Shown here: positions 21,010 to 34,476 of the stretch, one piece after another
Layout: each line of letters begins with the position of its first letter
Numbering within the stretch: the stretch's first letter is position 1
Assembly (NCBI GenBank): GCA_002083775.1
Contig: MTEI01000008.1
Location: 1 to 64,000, forward strand
DNA from: Rhodoferax ferrireducens
GTDB lineage: Bacteria > Pseudomonadota > Gammaproteobacteria > Burkholderiales > Burkholderiaceae_C
Length of the DNA stretch: 64,000 nucleotides
Reading direction: 5' to 3'
Notes under the pieces: generated by a model
Databases searched by the model: none
Told to the model about the DNA's origin: nothing
What the model saw: the letters and a program-made list of their open reading frames with translations, nothing else
Translations under genes and position numbers: made by a program

Positions 21010-21312
21010 TCAACGTGGCATGTCCCGGCCACAGGCCCAGCACTGCTCAAAACCGCCCTCCACCAGCTCTCCACAGGTGCAAAACCAGCGGTGCTGTTGC
21101 GGGTGTTGCAGATCAGCCAGCACCTGGCGGGCACGGGCCAACTGCTGCGGGTTGGTCACCCAGACCTCGGGCAGGCACTGGTCGGGCGGCAGTTCGCCGG
21201 CCACACCGCTCAAATACTGGCGCTGCACGCTGGCGGCAATGCCCTGTTGGCAGAGCACGTCTGCCCACAAAGTGGCCAGAGCGAGGTTGGTGGCTTGGGT
21301 GAGGCGTGGCAT
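21010..21312 (-). CDS. DUF2007-type protein with zinc ribbon
   Basis: This 100-residue protein has an N-terminal domain like the DUF2007 'putative signal transducing' family (LATLWADVLCQQGIAASVQRQYLSGVAGELPP...PEVWV) and a C-terminal four-cysteine ribbon, CTCGELVEGGFEQCWACG. The family usually begins by describing access to two proteins or positions and is of unknown function. It lies 45 bp upstream of oxyR on the same strand and may share its transcript. Function is not assigned. Confidence 0.8.
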   Translation of the reverse strand: MPRLTQATNLALATLWADVLCQQGIAASVQRQYLSGVAGELPPDQCLPEVWVTNPQQLARARQVLADLQHPQQHRWFCTCGELVEGGFEQCWACGRDMPR

Positions 21313-21435
21313 ACAGCGCTGAGCATACGCGCCCGGGCCGCTCGGTTTTTTTCACGTGGCTCTGCGGGCAATGCGGTTGGTTTTCTTGGGGAGTTCTTCC
21401 TTGGGCGCGCGCTGGCTGTGGCTTTGTACGGCGCG

Positions 21436-21556
21436 GCGACTGGGTCAGGTGCGTGCGGTTTTGGGACGCAATCACGCGCGGGGCTGATTCAACAGTACGC
21501 CAAAACCATTGGGCGCGCGCCTTGTACCCCAAAGCCCGGTCACCTGACCCAATCAC
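21436..21556 (+). repeat. 121-bp inverted repeat element, copy A
   Basis: This sequence and the one at 21779-21899 are near-identical inverted copies of 121 bp. Each copy is itself an imperfect palindrome: GGGTCAGG...CGGTTTTGGG at one end, CCCCAAAGCCCGG...CCTGACCC at the other. The outer bases (GCGAC / AATCAC) also match. It has no coding potential and looks like a MITE or large REP-type unit. Confidence 0.75.
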
Positions 21557-21690
21557 CACGCCTTGGCGGTGTTGGGTCGGCGGAGGAATACCGAGAGCAG
21601 CCAGGGACTGTTGGTCAAAATTGATGGCGCCACCATGCGGACCGATTCCACTGACGACCGATCAAGCTGGTATCAAAACTGCGGTGACAA

Positions 21691-21745
21691 TCGTTTTGAT
21701 AGCTGCTTATCCTTATTCCATAAGGGCCACAGCCTGTTTTCTCAT
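21691..21745. repeat. Palindromic repeat between the two 121-bp copies
   Basis: The sequence GATAGCTGCTTAT is followed by CCTTAT-TCC-ATAAGG (21711-21725) and a degenerate second half. It is a member of the family also seen at 34715, 37803 and 38705. The wider gene-free stretch 21313-21980 holds this and the 121-bp pair and nothing else recognisable. Confidence 0.5.
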
Positions 21746-21778
21746 AATAACCTTCCAACTCCAACAGCGTGAGGCAGG

Positions 21779-21899
21779 GTGATTGGGTCAGGGGACCGGG
21801 CTTTGGGGTGCAAGGCGTGCGCCTAGAGACCTGGGCACACTGAGACGCCAGCCCCGCGCGTGATTGCACCCCAAAACCGCATGCCCCTGACCCTGTCGC
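21779..21899 (-). repeat. 121-bp inverted repeat element, copy B
   Basis: This is the inverted partner of 21436-21556, equal in length. The outer 40 bp at each side are the best conserved; the centre (about 25 bp) differs. The two copies are 222 bp apart, so this DNA could form a long hairpin or cruciform. Confidence 0.75.
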
Positions 21900-21980
21900 C
21901 CTGCCGGGCGCAGATGTGGACGTGGATGTCTTGAATACCCAGCCAACGTCAGCTTGAAAAACACCTGATGGCCACGGCTT

Positions 21981-24203
<2,223 letters not shown>

Positions 24204-24313
24204 GGCGTGATTGTGGCGCAGCCACTTTGCCGCCAACGACTCATGGCAAACCCGAATACCGGCGAAAAAGCCACGTGGGATACTTTTTCTTCCACTTATA
24301 AAAGGAGACTCGC

Positions 24314-24727
24314 ATGACCCTACGTTCCCTGGCGGTTGCCGCCGTTTTGATGGCCAGCATGGCTGTGGCCTATGCCCAAGACAAGGTGGTTTACCACGTC
24401 AACGACACGGCCAGCCAAGCACTGGGCACTTTGCGCAACATCCGCAATCACCTCGACACCGACCCCACCGCGCAGATCACGCTGGTGGCGCACGCCTTTG
24501 GGGTTGATTTTTTGATGGAAGGCATGAAAGACCGTGGCGAGTCGGCATTTGAACCGCTGGTAGCCGCCCTGAAGAGCCGCGGCGTCAAGTTTGAGGTATG
24601 CGAAATCACCCTGAAAAACCGCAATATGAAAAAAGAGCAGTTCATCCAGGAGGCTGATTTCACACCCTCTGGCGTGGTGCGCCTAACCAAATTGCAACTG
24701 GCAGGCCACGCTTACATCAAACCCTGA
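24314..24727 (+). CDS. Exported DsrE-family protein
   Basis: The 137-residue protein begins with a clear signal peptide (MTLRSLAVAAVLMASMAVAYAQ) and continues as a DsrE/DsrF-like fold: VVYHVNDTASQALGTLRNIRNHL and ITLVAHAFGVDFLMEG, then a Cys in FEVCEITLKNRN at the place where sulfur-carrier members have theirs. Periplasmic DsrE relatives are found near sulfur-oxidation genes but also alone, as here. It diverges from recG. AGGAG precedes the ATG. Function beyond the family is unknown. Confidence 0.8.
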   Translation: MTLRSLAVAAVLMASMAVAYAQDKVVYHVNDTASQALGTLRNIRNHLDTDPTAQITLVAHAFGVDFLMEGMKDRGESAFEPLVAALKSRGVKFEVCEITLKNRNMKKEQFIQEADFTPSGVVRLTKLQLAGHAYIKP

Positions 24728-24749
24728 GGCCGCCAACCTAGGCCAACGC

Positions 24750-25400
24750 TTACCGGGTGGCGCGCTCGGCCAGAAACATCTCGATGCGGCGGTTTTTGGC
24801 GCGACCGGCCTCGAAGTAGTTGTCGGCAATCGGCTCGCGCGAGCCACGACCGTCGATCTGGATGCGGCGTGAATCCACCCCGCGTGCAGCCAGATAGTCA
24901 CGCGCACTGGCGGCGCGGTTGACGGACAGCGGGTTGTTGATGGCGTCCGAGCCGGTGCTGTCGGTGTGGCCAACGATGCGGATCTCGGTATTGGGCTGGC
25001 TGGAGAGTCCTTGCGCAAACTGATCCAGGATCGGTTGCAGATTGGGTTTGATGTTGGACCGGCCCACGTCAAACGAAATGTCGCTTGGAATGTTGAGCTT
25101 GAGCTGGTTATCGGCGGTTTGCGTCACGTCCACGCCGGTGCCTGCGGTGGCCTGCTCCATGGCGGCTTTTTTCTGCGCCATCTGGTTCGACCAGATGTAG
25201 CCACCGAGTGCGCCCACGCCCGCGCCAATGGCGGCAGATTTGGTGCTGTCACCAATCGCCACACCGGCCAGCGCGCCCACGCCAGCGCCAATGGCGGAAC
25301 TGCGTTGGGCGTCCGACATATTGGCGCAGCCGCCAACCAACAGGGCCACGGCAGTCAGACCGGTGGTGGTCAAACGGGCAGTCGATGTCAAGATGTTCAT
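24750..25400 (-). CDS. OmpA-family lipoprotein with glycine zipper
   Basis: The 216-residue protein has a lipobox ending at Cys25 (ALLVGGC), a Gly-Ala-rich zipper segment (IGAGVGALAGVAIG, repeated as IGAGVGALGGYIW) and a C-terminal OmpA/MotB peptidoglycan-binding domain (VGHTDSTGSDAINNPLSVNRAASARDYL). It probably sits in the outer membrane and tethers it to the cell wall. The start ATG at 25400 was chosen for the signal peptide; earlier residues are not family-like. It converges with the DsrE-like gene and diverges from queA. Confidence 0.88.
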   Translation of the reverse strand: MNILTSTARLTTTGLTAVALLVGGCANMSDAQRSSAIGAGVGALAGVAIGDSTKSAAIGAGVGALGGYIWSNQMAQKKAAMEQATAGTGVDVTQTADNQLKLNIPSDISFDVGRSNIKPNLQPILDQFAQGLSSQPNTEIRIVGHTDSTGSDAINNPLSVNRAASARDYLAARGVDSRRIQIDGRGSREPIADNYFEAGRAKNRRIEMFLAERATR

Positions 25401-25588
25401 GGTGATTCCTTGGGAGTTTGTCAAAAAGAAAAATTTATACCATCGGTATGCTGTGCACAACGTGCGCTGGCGAACATTGGGCCTGCCAACCACGATTCGT
25501 TGGCACAAAGGGCCGTTTTCTGAGGCTGGCTGCGACAATGCGACTCCCCCATTGACTTGGTACGGGGCCTGTCAGCCCCTCAAGCAGC

Positions 25589-26716
25589 ATGAACACCTAC
25601 ACCCACCACAGCCCGCGCCCCTACACCCTCAGCGACTTCGATTTTGAGTTGCCACCCGAGCTGATTGCCCAGCACCCGGCGCCCGAGCGCAGCAGTTCGC
25701 GCTTGCTGGATGGCAGCGGCGGTAAACCTGTCGACCGCATCTTCCGCGACCTGCCCATGTTGCTGCAGCCGGGCGACCTGATGGTGTTCAACGACACGCA
25801 GGTCATGAACGCGCGGCTGTTTGGCGAAAAACCCACTGGCGGCAAGGTCGAACTACTGATTGAACGTGTGCTCGGCGGCAACCAGGTGGTGGCGCACATG
25901 CGGGTCAGCAAAAAGCCCGAAATCGGCACCACCATCACGCTGGTGGCTGCACCGGGCTACACCGACCACCCCAGCGCCACGTTGCTGGGCCGCTGGCCCG
26001 ATGCGCAAGGCACGCTGTTTCGCTTAGTGCTCTCCAACGACGCAGGCGATAACCCCTACACGCTGATGGCGCGCCACGGCCACGTGCCGCTGCCACCATA
26101 CATCACCCACACCGACTCGGTCGAAGACGCCCAGCGCTACCAGACGGTGTTTGCCAAACACCCCGGCGCGGTGGCCGCCCCCACCGCTGCGCTGCACTTT
26201 GACGACGCGCTGCTGGCGCAGATTGACGCCCTGGGCGTGCAACGCGCGCATGTCACGCTGCATGTGGGCGCGGGCACGTTTCAGCCAGTCAAGACCGAAA
26301 ACCTGGCCGAACACCAGATGCACAGCGAGTGGTTTGAGGTGCCGGTAGCCACCCAGCAAGCCATTGCAGACTGCCGGGCACGCGGCGGTCGGGTGGTGGC
26401 GGTCGGGACGACGACGGTGCGCACGCTCGAAAGTTGGGCCGCCTGCGCCACCACACCTGGCCCCAATGTTGCTGATGCGCCGCTGGTTCCGGTTTCCGGC
26501 GACACGCGCATCTTCATCACCCCGGGTTTTGACTTTCAGATGGTGGACGCGCTCATCACCAACTTTCACCTGCCCAAGTCCAGCCTGATGATGCTGGTCA
26601 GCGCTTTTGCGGGTTACGAGCCGATCCGCGCGCTGTACGCCCATGCCATTCGCGAAAAATACCGCTTTTTCAGTTACGGCGATGCCATGTGGCTGGTGCG
26701 GCAAGCCAAAGAGTAA
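25589..26716 (+). CDS. queA: tRNA preQ1 ribosyltransferase-isomerase
   Basis: QueA moves the ribosyl part of S-adenosylmethionine to preQ1 in tRNA, making epoxyqueuosine. The 375-residue protein has [24 protein letters not shown] at its start, [42 protein letters not shown] and [20 protein letters not shown]. In many bacteria tgt follows at once; here an HD-GYP gene and eutBC come between. The first ATG gives a short Thr/His/Pro-rich leader before the family core. Confidence 0.96.
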   Translation: MNTYTHHSPRPYTLSDFDFELPPELIAQHPAPERSSSRLLDGSGGKPVDRIFRDLPMLLQPGDLMVFNDTQVMNARLFGEKPTGGKVELLIERVLGGNQVVAHMRVSKKPEIGTTITLVAAPGYTDHPSATLLGRWPDAQGTLFRLVLSNDAGDNPYTLMARHGHVPLPPYITHTDSVEDAQRYQTVFAKHPGAVAAPTAALHFDDALLAQIDALGVQRAHVTLHVGAGTFQPVKTENLAEHQMHSEWFEVPVATQQAIADCRARGGRVVAVGTTTVRTLESWAACATTPGPNVADAPLVPVSGDTRIFITPGFDFQMVDALITNFHLPKSSLMMLVSAFAGYEPIRALYAHAIREKYRFFSYGDAMWLVRQAKE

Positions 26717-26725
26717 AGTGCCTTC

Positions 26726-27988
26726 ATGAACGCCTTTCAGAAACGCACCGCCTTACAGATTGCCAGCGTCAGCCTTGTGCTGGCTGCGCTGGCCAGCCCT
26801 GTGGCCTGGTTTGTAGAACGTGAGCGCTCTGAAGAAAGTATCGTCTCACTTGCGTTTGAGGAATCCGGGCGACCGTTTCACCGGAACAACCCGATTGACC
26901 TGAGCGGCCCCCAAGCCGTGGAACACGCCACGCAAGCTGCACGGACCATCTCTGGCGGCATGTTCGACATTGCCGAAATTTACAACCCGGCGGGCGACAA
27001 GCTGGCCGAAACCATGACCCCGGAAGGTGCGGCCGTCGAGTCTTTGCTGCCCAAACACGGCAAGCCCGGCTACGGACAAGCGTCGTATGACAGCCTGCGC
27101 CTGGCGGGTGACGTCTGGGTGCTGCGGGTGTTTGTGCCGCTACGAGCGTCTGCTAGCGGCCCGAGCCAGCCCATCATTGGTTACTTTGAAGGCGTGCGGG
27201 TGGTGCCTGAGTGGCAGCGCCAGCAAATATTCAGCGCCTCGCTGACCGCTGCACTGATGGTCGGGCTGGCCTCGTTGTTGTGCGGCGCGGTGCTCTACCC
27301 GGTGGTGGTGCGCCTGTCAGCCGACAACGAGCGCAAGGCGCGTGAGGTGCTGGACTCACACATCTCGATGATGGAAGCCCTGGGCCGCGCTATTGCCAAG
27401 CGCGACTCCGACACCGGTGCCCACAATTACCGGGTGGCCTGGATTGCAGCGAGCATTGCTGAAAAGCTGGGCATCTCGGGCAGTGCCATGCAGGCGTTGA
27501 TTGCCGGCAGCTTTTTACACGACGTGGGCAAGATCGGCGTGCCCGATGCCATTCTGCTCAAGCCCGGCAAGCTCGACGATACCGAGATGGCCATCATGCG
27601 CACCCACGTCAACCAGGGCAAGGAAATCGTCACCGGCATGGGTTGGCTGGACGGTGCGAATGCCGTGGTCGCGTCACACCACGAAAAGTGGAACGGCAGC
27701 GGCTACCCGCAACAGCTTAGAGGCGAGGCCATTCCGCTGTCCGCGCGCATCTTTGCGGTGGCCGATGTGTTTGACGCGCTGTGCTCCAAACGGCCCTACA
27801 AGGAACCCATGGGGTTTGACGCGGCCATGGCGATTCTGGACAAAGACACCGGCAGCCATTTCGACCCGCAGGTGATGGCTGTCTTCAAACCCATGGCGCG
27901 TGACATTTATGACCGCCTCGCCGACAGCACCGAAGCTCAGGCGCGCGAGCTGCTTGAAGAGCGGGTGCGTCGGCATTTTGAGCATTGA
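26726..27988 (+). CDS. Membrane-bound HD-GYP c-di-GMP phosphodiesterase
   Basis: The 420-residue protein has an N-terminal helix (residues 10-30), an extracytoplasmic sensor region of about 135 residues, a second helix (about 170-197) and a cytoplasmic HD-GYP domain: FLHDVGKIGVP with the HD pair at 265-266, SHHEKWNGSGYP at 317-328 and DVFDALCSKRPY. All the residues needed for metal binding and the GYP signature are present, so it is probably active in breaking down cyclic di-GMP. It follows queA by 9 bp and precedes eutB by 24 bp, so it is likely in one operon with them. The signal it senses is unknown. Confidence 0.88.
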   Translation: MNAFQKRTALQIASVSLVLAALASPVAWFVERERSEESIVSLAFEESGRPFHRNNPIDLSGPQAVEHATQAARTISGGMFDIAEIYNPAGDKLAETMTPEGAAVESLLPKHGKPGYGQASYDSLRLAGDVWVLRVFVPLRASASGPSQPIIGYFEGVRVVPEWQRQQIFSASLTAALMVGLASLLCGAVLYPVVVRLSADNERKAREVLDSHISMMEALGRAIAKRDSDTGAHNYRVAWIAASIAEKLGISGSAMQALIAGSFLHDVGKIGVPDAILLKPGKLDDTEMAIMRTHVNQGKEIVTGMGWLDGANAVVASHHEKWNGSGYPQQLRGEAIPLSARIFAVADVFDALCSKRPYKEPMGFDAAMAILDKDTGSHFDPQVMAVFKPMARDIYDRLADSTEAQARELLEERVRRHFEH

Positions 27989-28012
27989 GCGGCCAACAGG
28001 CAGAATGCGCGC

Positions 28013-29403
28013 ATGGCCTACCGCTACCCGATTGGAACCCACACCTTTCAATTCGCTGACCTGCGCGCGGTGATGGCCTGCGCCAGCCCGGCGCGCTCGG
28101 GTGACGTGCTGGCCGGGTTGGGCGCTGCCAGTTCCCAGGAGCGCATGGCGGCGCGGCTGGTGCTGGCCGACCTGCCGCTAAAAACCTTTCTGAATGAGGC
28201 GCTGATTCCTTATAAGGTGGACGAAGTCACCCGCCTGATTTTTGACCGGCACGATGCAGTGGCGTTTGCCCCGCTAAGCCACCTCACCGTGGGCGATTTG
28301 CGCAACTGGCTGCTGCAAGACAGCACCGACAGCGCCACCCTGAGCGCCGTGGCACCCGGCCTGACGCCCGAGATGGTGGCTGCAGTGAGCAAACTCATGC
28401 GCAACCAGGACCTGATTCTGGTTGCGCGCAAGTGCCGGGTGGTCACGCGTTTTCGTAACACCATTGGCCTGCCCGGGCACCTGAGCGTGCGCCTGCAGCC
28501 GAACCACCCCACCGATGACCTGCGCGGCATCGCCGCTAGCCTGCTCGACGGGCTGATGTATGGCGCGGGTGACGCGGTGGTTGGCATCAACCCGGCCAGC
28601 GACTCGCTAGCTGTGATGACCGGGCTGTGGCAGATGCTTGACGAGGTTCGCACCCGCTTTGACATTCCGATGCAAAGTTGCGTTTTAACCCACGTCACCA
28701 CTCAGCTCAAAGCTATGGAAAGCGGAGCGCCAGTGGACCTGGTGTTCCAGTCGATTGCCGGTACCGAAGCCACTAACACCAGCTTTGGCGTGACGCTGGC
28801 ACTGCTGAAAGAGGCGCGTGACGCGGCGCTGGCCTTGGGGCGTGGCACGCTGGGCGACAACGTGATGTATTTCGAAACCGGCCAGGGCAGCGCCTTGTCT
28901 GCCAATGGCCACCACGGTGTCGACCAGCAGACCTGCGAGGCGCGCGCCTATGCGGTGGCGCGCGAGTTCAAGCCGCTGCTCACCAACACCGTGGTTGGTT
29001 TCATCGGCCCGGAGTATCTGTATGACGGCAAACAGATCATCCGCGCCGGGCTTGAAGACCATTTCTGCGGCAAGCTGCTGGGTGTGCCCATGGGCTGCGA
29101 CGTGTGTTACACCAACCACGCCGAGGCCGACGCGGACGACATGGACAGCCTGATGACGCTGCTGGCGAACGCGGGCCTGAGCTTCATCATGGGCGTGCCG
29201 GGCGCGGATGACATCATGCTCAACTACCAGAGCACCTCGTTCCACGACGCGCTGTACCTGCGCAGCCTGCTGGGCTTGAAGCGCGCGCCTGAGTTTGACG
29301 CCTGGCTGCAGCGCATGGGCCTGGTCGACGCGCAAGGGCACCTGCTGGACGCGCCAGCGAGCCACCGGCTGCTGCAACAGTTGCCGAATTTGGGATCGGT
29401 AGG

Positions 29404-29407
<4 letters not shown>
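28013..29407 (+). CDS. eutB: Ethanolamine ammonia-lyase large subunit
   Basis: EutB and EutC form the coenzyme B12-dependent enzyme that splits ethanolamine into acetaldehyde and ammonia. The 464-residue protein starts MAYRYPIGTHTFQFADLRAVMACASPARSGDVLAG and has the family blocks GLPGHLSVRLQPNHPTDDLRGIAASLLDG, GDAVVGINPA and MGCDVCYTNHAEADADD. Length is normal. No microcompartment shell genes, eutA reactivase or transporter is beside it, so it may serve nitrogen supply rather than a compartment pathway. Confidence 0.96.
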
Positions 29408-31505
<2,098 letters not shown>

Positions 31506-31603
31506 GGCCGCAGGTGCATCCATGCAAATCATGGAATGAACCTTCTGCCAGTGAATCACCCCGGCCGTTCACCCAAACCGCCCCGCAGCAGCATGACCAA
31601 ACC

Positions 31604-32119
31604 TCACCGACGTGCGCGGCGTTTGAGCCAGATGCGTATGCGCCAGATCAGCTTGACCCCCACATAGCCGACAACCGAACCACTGATAGCGAACAGGCTC
31701 ATGCCCAGCATCGTCGGCCAGCCGAACTCTGCCAACCATGACATCCCGCCATCCGCCACTGGCGCTAGTGCAGGCGTGGGTTCACCCAGGAGCAGCGCGC
31801 CGAACTGGTAGGCCAGCCACAGCCAGAAACCAATCGTCAGTGGATTGGTGAGCATCGTGGCGGCAGCCGCTATAGGAATGTTGGCACGCCACCAGATGCA
31901 ATGCACAGTTGCCACCACGATTTGTGCCACAGGGAGAACAAACGCCCAAAAAATGCCCACCGCTACGCCACGCGCCACAGCTTCATGTTGAAGCCGCCAA
32001 AGCTGGGGGTCAAGCAGGTGGCTGGCAACTGGCTGCAGCCAAGGGTGCGCAGTCAATGTGGCCCGATTCGGGATCAACTTGTGCAGCCGATCCATCCAAG
32101 GTGCAGAGTTCTGTTTCAT
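31604..32119 (-). CDS. DUF2062 membrane protein
   Basis: The 171-residue protein has the DUF2062 pattern: HEAVARGVAVGIFWAFVLPVAQIVVAT, IPIAAAATMLTNPLTIGFWLWLAYQFGALLLG, then two further hydrophobic stretches and a basic end (KRRARR). The start at 32119 follows AGGACACAG, a good ribosome site. It converges with tgt. Function of the family is not known. Confidence 0.85.
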   Translation of the reverse strand: MKQNSAPWMDRLHKLIPNRATLTAHPWLQPVASHLLDPQLWRLQHEAVARGVAVGIFWAFVLPVAQIVVATVHCIWWRANIPIAAAATMLTNPLTIGFWLWLAYQFGALLLGEPTPALAPVADGGMSWLAEFGWPTMLGMSLFAISGSVVGYVGVKLIWRIRIWLKRRARR

Positions 32120-32329
32120 CTGTGTCCTGAAATGCACGTCACATGCACGTCGTCAATAGGCCAAAAAGTTCTTATTAAACATGGTGGCACCCCTTCGAGA
32201 TTTTTCTTGCTTGCCCTCAACCTGATTCCCGTGGGGATTTTGGCGCGCAGCAGACTGCCAAGGGCCGAACCGCCCAAGTTGCAGGACTTGAGAGACTTAC
32301 TACCAAACGCCATCGCAGGCCCTCAACCG

Positions 32330-32431
32330 CTACACCGCCATGTCGAGCTTCTCAGCGGCCCGAGAGATGCCGCCTTCTTTGGCCACCACCGCAAAATAAT
32401 ACAGAGGTTTGTCATTGAACCGCGTACTCAT
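32330..32431 (-). pseudogene. Relic of an NhaR-like LysR regulator (first 33 codons)
   Basis: From an ATG at 32431 the minus strand codes MSTRFNDKPLYYFAVVAKE then GGISRAAEKLDMAV and stops. This matches 27 of 33 residues of the start of the intact regulator at 45571-46455 (MSTPFNYKHLYYFWVVAKE...). Nothing after the stop resembles the rest of that protein, so all but the N-terminus is gone. It faces a TerB-like gene, as the intact copy does. Confidence 0.85.
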
Positions 32432-32464
32432 AGTCAGTATTTCTCGGAATTTAAGTAAGAATTT

Positions 32465-32500
32465 ATCTGCTTTTTTAGATACGTTCTGATGTCAACAATG
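32465..32500 (+). promoter_or_regulatory. Shared promoter element, copy at terB-like gene 1
   Basis: TCTGCTTTTTTAG preceded by AATTTA resembles the sequences at 46490 and 50248. It lies between the regulator relic and the TerB-like gene, about 60-90 bp upstream of the latter. This copy is the most diverged of the three downstream of the T run. Confidence 0.5.
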
Positions 32501-32526
32501 GGGCTGCTGATTTCAGAACAGGCACC

Positions 32527-32979
32527 ATGACTCAACAAAAAATGGAAACACACATGCGTAAATATGCCAAAGATAGCCCGCAGGCAGCGGCCCGAATCAT
32601 CAGCTTGACGCTCATTGCCGATGGCGATGTTGGCCAGGCTGAACTTGCCCTGCTTGATGCCCTCGAAGTCCACCAGCAACTGGGGCTGTCGCGCGAGGCG
32701 CTCCATGGGGTGATCGACACCTTTTGCGAAGACCTGCTGTCCAGCAAGCAACTGAACTGGGCGGATGCCTGCCCGGTAGATGAATACACCCTGACCGAAC
32801 TGATGTCCGAAATTGAAGACCCGGCACTGCGCCGCAAGGTACTGGGTTTATGCGTCCAGTTGGCAGAGGCAGATGATCAAATTGCCGAGGGTGAATCGCT
32901 CGTGTTGATCGCAGCCGTTGGGCACTGGAATCTGCATTACCAAATGCTGACCGCCTCCATCATTCCCAAACTGAGCTGA
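32527..32979 (+). CDS. TerB-like protein 1
   Basis: The 150-residue protein has no signal or membrane segment and looks all-helical. Its start, MRKYAKDSPQAAARIISLTLIADGDVGQAELALLDAL, and a second helical repeat, LGLCVQLAEADDQIAEGESLVLIAAVGHW, resemble the TerB/DjlA helical fold with its acidic D-G-x-(2)-x-E turns that may bind metal. It is a clear paralogue of 46559-47011. The ATG at 32527 has AGG nearby; the internal ATG at 32554 matches the start of the paralogue. TerB-type proteins accompany tellurite and general stress systems; the role here is inferred only from the fold. Confidence 0.7.
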   Translation: MTQQKMETHMRKYAKDSPQAAARIISLTLIADGDVGQAELALLDALEVHQQLGLSREALHGVIDTFCEDLLSSKQLNWADACPVDEYTLTELMSEIEDPALRRKVLGLCVQLAEADDQIAEGESLVLIAAVGHWNLHYQMLTASIIPKLS

Positions 32980-32997
32980 ATCAACGTGAGGCCGAGC

Positions 32998-34077
32998 CTA
33001 ATGTAGCTTGGCGGATTTGGTCAGCCCAAGCGCCACCAAAGTGACCACCGTCAGAGGCAAAACAAAACTCAGCATGGTCGTTGAAAACACACCCAAGGCG
33101 TCATGTTGTTGGGCCGCCAGCACCAGATAGGTCACATAGGCCATGTAGTAGCCCAAAAACACGGCACCTTCCCAGCGGGCAATCACCTGCCCGGTCATGA
33201 AGATCGGCAAACAGGCCAGCGCCACGGCCACCATCACCCACAGGTCGAAATTGAGAGCTGCTGGCGGCACCACCAAGCCCGTCTGGCCTGAGACCAAACT
33301 GGCCACCCCCATGCAGCCCAGCACGTTGAAGGTGTTGCTGCCCACCACGTTGCCCACGGCAATGTCGCGCTCGCCCTTGATCGCCGCCATGATGGAGGTC
33401 GCTACCTCGGGCATGGAAGTGCCAGCCGCAACAATGGTCAACGCGATCACCAGGTCGCTGACACCCATGGATTTGGCAATGGTCACGGCGGCTTGCACCA
33501 ACCAGTCCGAGCCCAGCACCAGCAGCGCCAACCCAGCGGCAATCAGCAGCAACTGCACCCAGACGCGGTCCAGCCAGCCAGCAGGCGCTTGGGGAGCAAA
33601 CTCCTGGGTGTATTCATCCTGGGCGGCCTGGCCTTCGCGCCGCGACTGAACCACCAGAAAAACGGTGTAGGCCGCAAGCAGGATCAACAGCAAAACACCG
33701 TCGTTCCAGCTCAGCAGCCCATCGAGTGACAGCAGCAGCAGCAGCAGACTGGCACCCAACATAATCGGCACCTCCTGGCGAATCAGCTGGATATTGACCA
33801 CCAGCGGCACGATCAAGGCCGACAGGCCCAGAATGAACAACACGTTGAAGATGTTGCTGCCCACCGCGTTACCCAGCGCCAGGTCGGTCTTGCCGTCCAG
33901 CACTGCCCCCACCGACACGGCCACCTCGGGGGCGCTGGTACCAAAGGCCACCACCGTGAGCCCCACCACGAGGGGCGAGATGCCCAGCGACAGGGCCAGG
34001 CGCGAGGCGCCCCGCACCAACACATCGGCACCGACGATGAGGGCGACCAGCCCGGCGAAAAAAAGCAGATAAGTCAT
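32998..34077 (-). CDS. Calcium/sodium antiporter (YrbG type)
   Basis: The 359-residue membrane protein has two repeated Na_Ca_ex halves, each with the signature loop: FGTSAPEVAVSVGAVLDGKTDLALGNAVGSN in the first and GTSMPEVATSIMAAIKGERDIAVGNVVGSN in the second. About ten transmembrane helices are expected. It exchanges Ca2+ or another cation for Na+ across the inner membrane. It converges with the TerB-like gene, 19 bp apart. Its neighbourhood with an NhaR-like relic (NhaR controls a Na+ antiporter in Escherichia coli) is suggestive. Confidence 0.93.
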   Translation of the reverse strand: MTYLLFFAGLVALIVGADVLVRGASRLALSLGISPLVVGLTVVAFGTSAPEVAVSVGAVLDGKTDLALGNAVGSNIFNVLFILGLSALIVPLVVNIQLIRQEVPIMLGASLLLLLLSLDGLLSWNDGVLLLILLAAYTVFLVVQSRREGQAAQDEYTQEFAPQAPAGWLDRVWVQLLLIAAGLALLVLGSDWLVQAAVTIAKSMGVSDLVIALTIVAAGTSMPEVATSIMAAIKGERDIAVGNVVGSNTFNVLGCMGVASLVSGQTGLVVPPAALNFDLWVMVAVALACLPIFMTGQVIARWEGAVFLGYYMAYVTYLVLAAQQHDALGVFSTTMLSFVLPLTVVTLVALGLTKSAKLH

Positions 34078-34155
34078 GCTTCAAGCGTCCATTGAAAAAA
34101 ATAACTTGGCTGGGCAACGCGAAGGGGCCTGACCTGACCCTGCCGCGCGCCAGAC

Positions 34156-34476
34156 TCAGGCATTGACCAGCCGCCACATCAGGTAAGTGCCCAGCACCGC
34201 GTTGCCAATGGCAAACCCAACCATCACCAGGCTGACCAATACACCCAATGATTGGGTTTGCGATATCCAACTTAAAGCCGCAGAAAGCAGGTTCAGTGCC
34301 ACCATGAGCCAAAACAATGGATTGCGGGGCTGGTACAGGCGACTGAGTTTCATAGGCGTGTTGGCAGTAGTTTCGATCACGGGCGTCGGCCTCCAGATGG
34401 CAAGAAGCACCAAAGCCAAAACCTGGATGGTAAGGAAAATTTGAAGTCCAGCGAACCCAAGTTGCAAAGCCTGCAT
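34156..34476 (-). CDS. Small four-helix membrane protein of unknown function
   Basis: The 106-residue protein is mostly hydrophobic: helices at about 8-26, 52-70 and 77-102, separated by a polar loop with RLYQPRNPLFW. No family is recognised. It lies 79 bp upstream of the antiporter on the same strand. The codon use and hydrophobic layout favour a real gene. Confidence 0.6.
   Translation of the reverse strand: MQALQLGFAGLQIFLTIQVLALVLLAIWRPTPVIETTANTPMKLSRLYQPRNPLFWLMVALNLLSAALSWISQTQSLGVLVSLVMVGFAIGNAVLGTYLMWRLVNA

Noticed and set aside
27989..28012. Cobalamin riboswitch upstream of eutB
   Set aside because: The gap is only 24 bp, far too short; control would have to lie upstream of queA or inside the HD-GYP gene.
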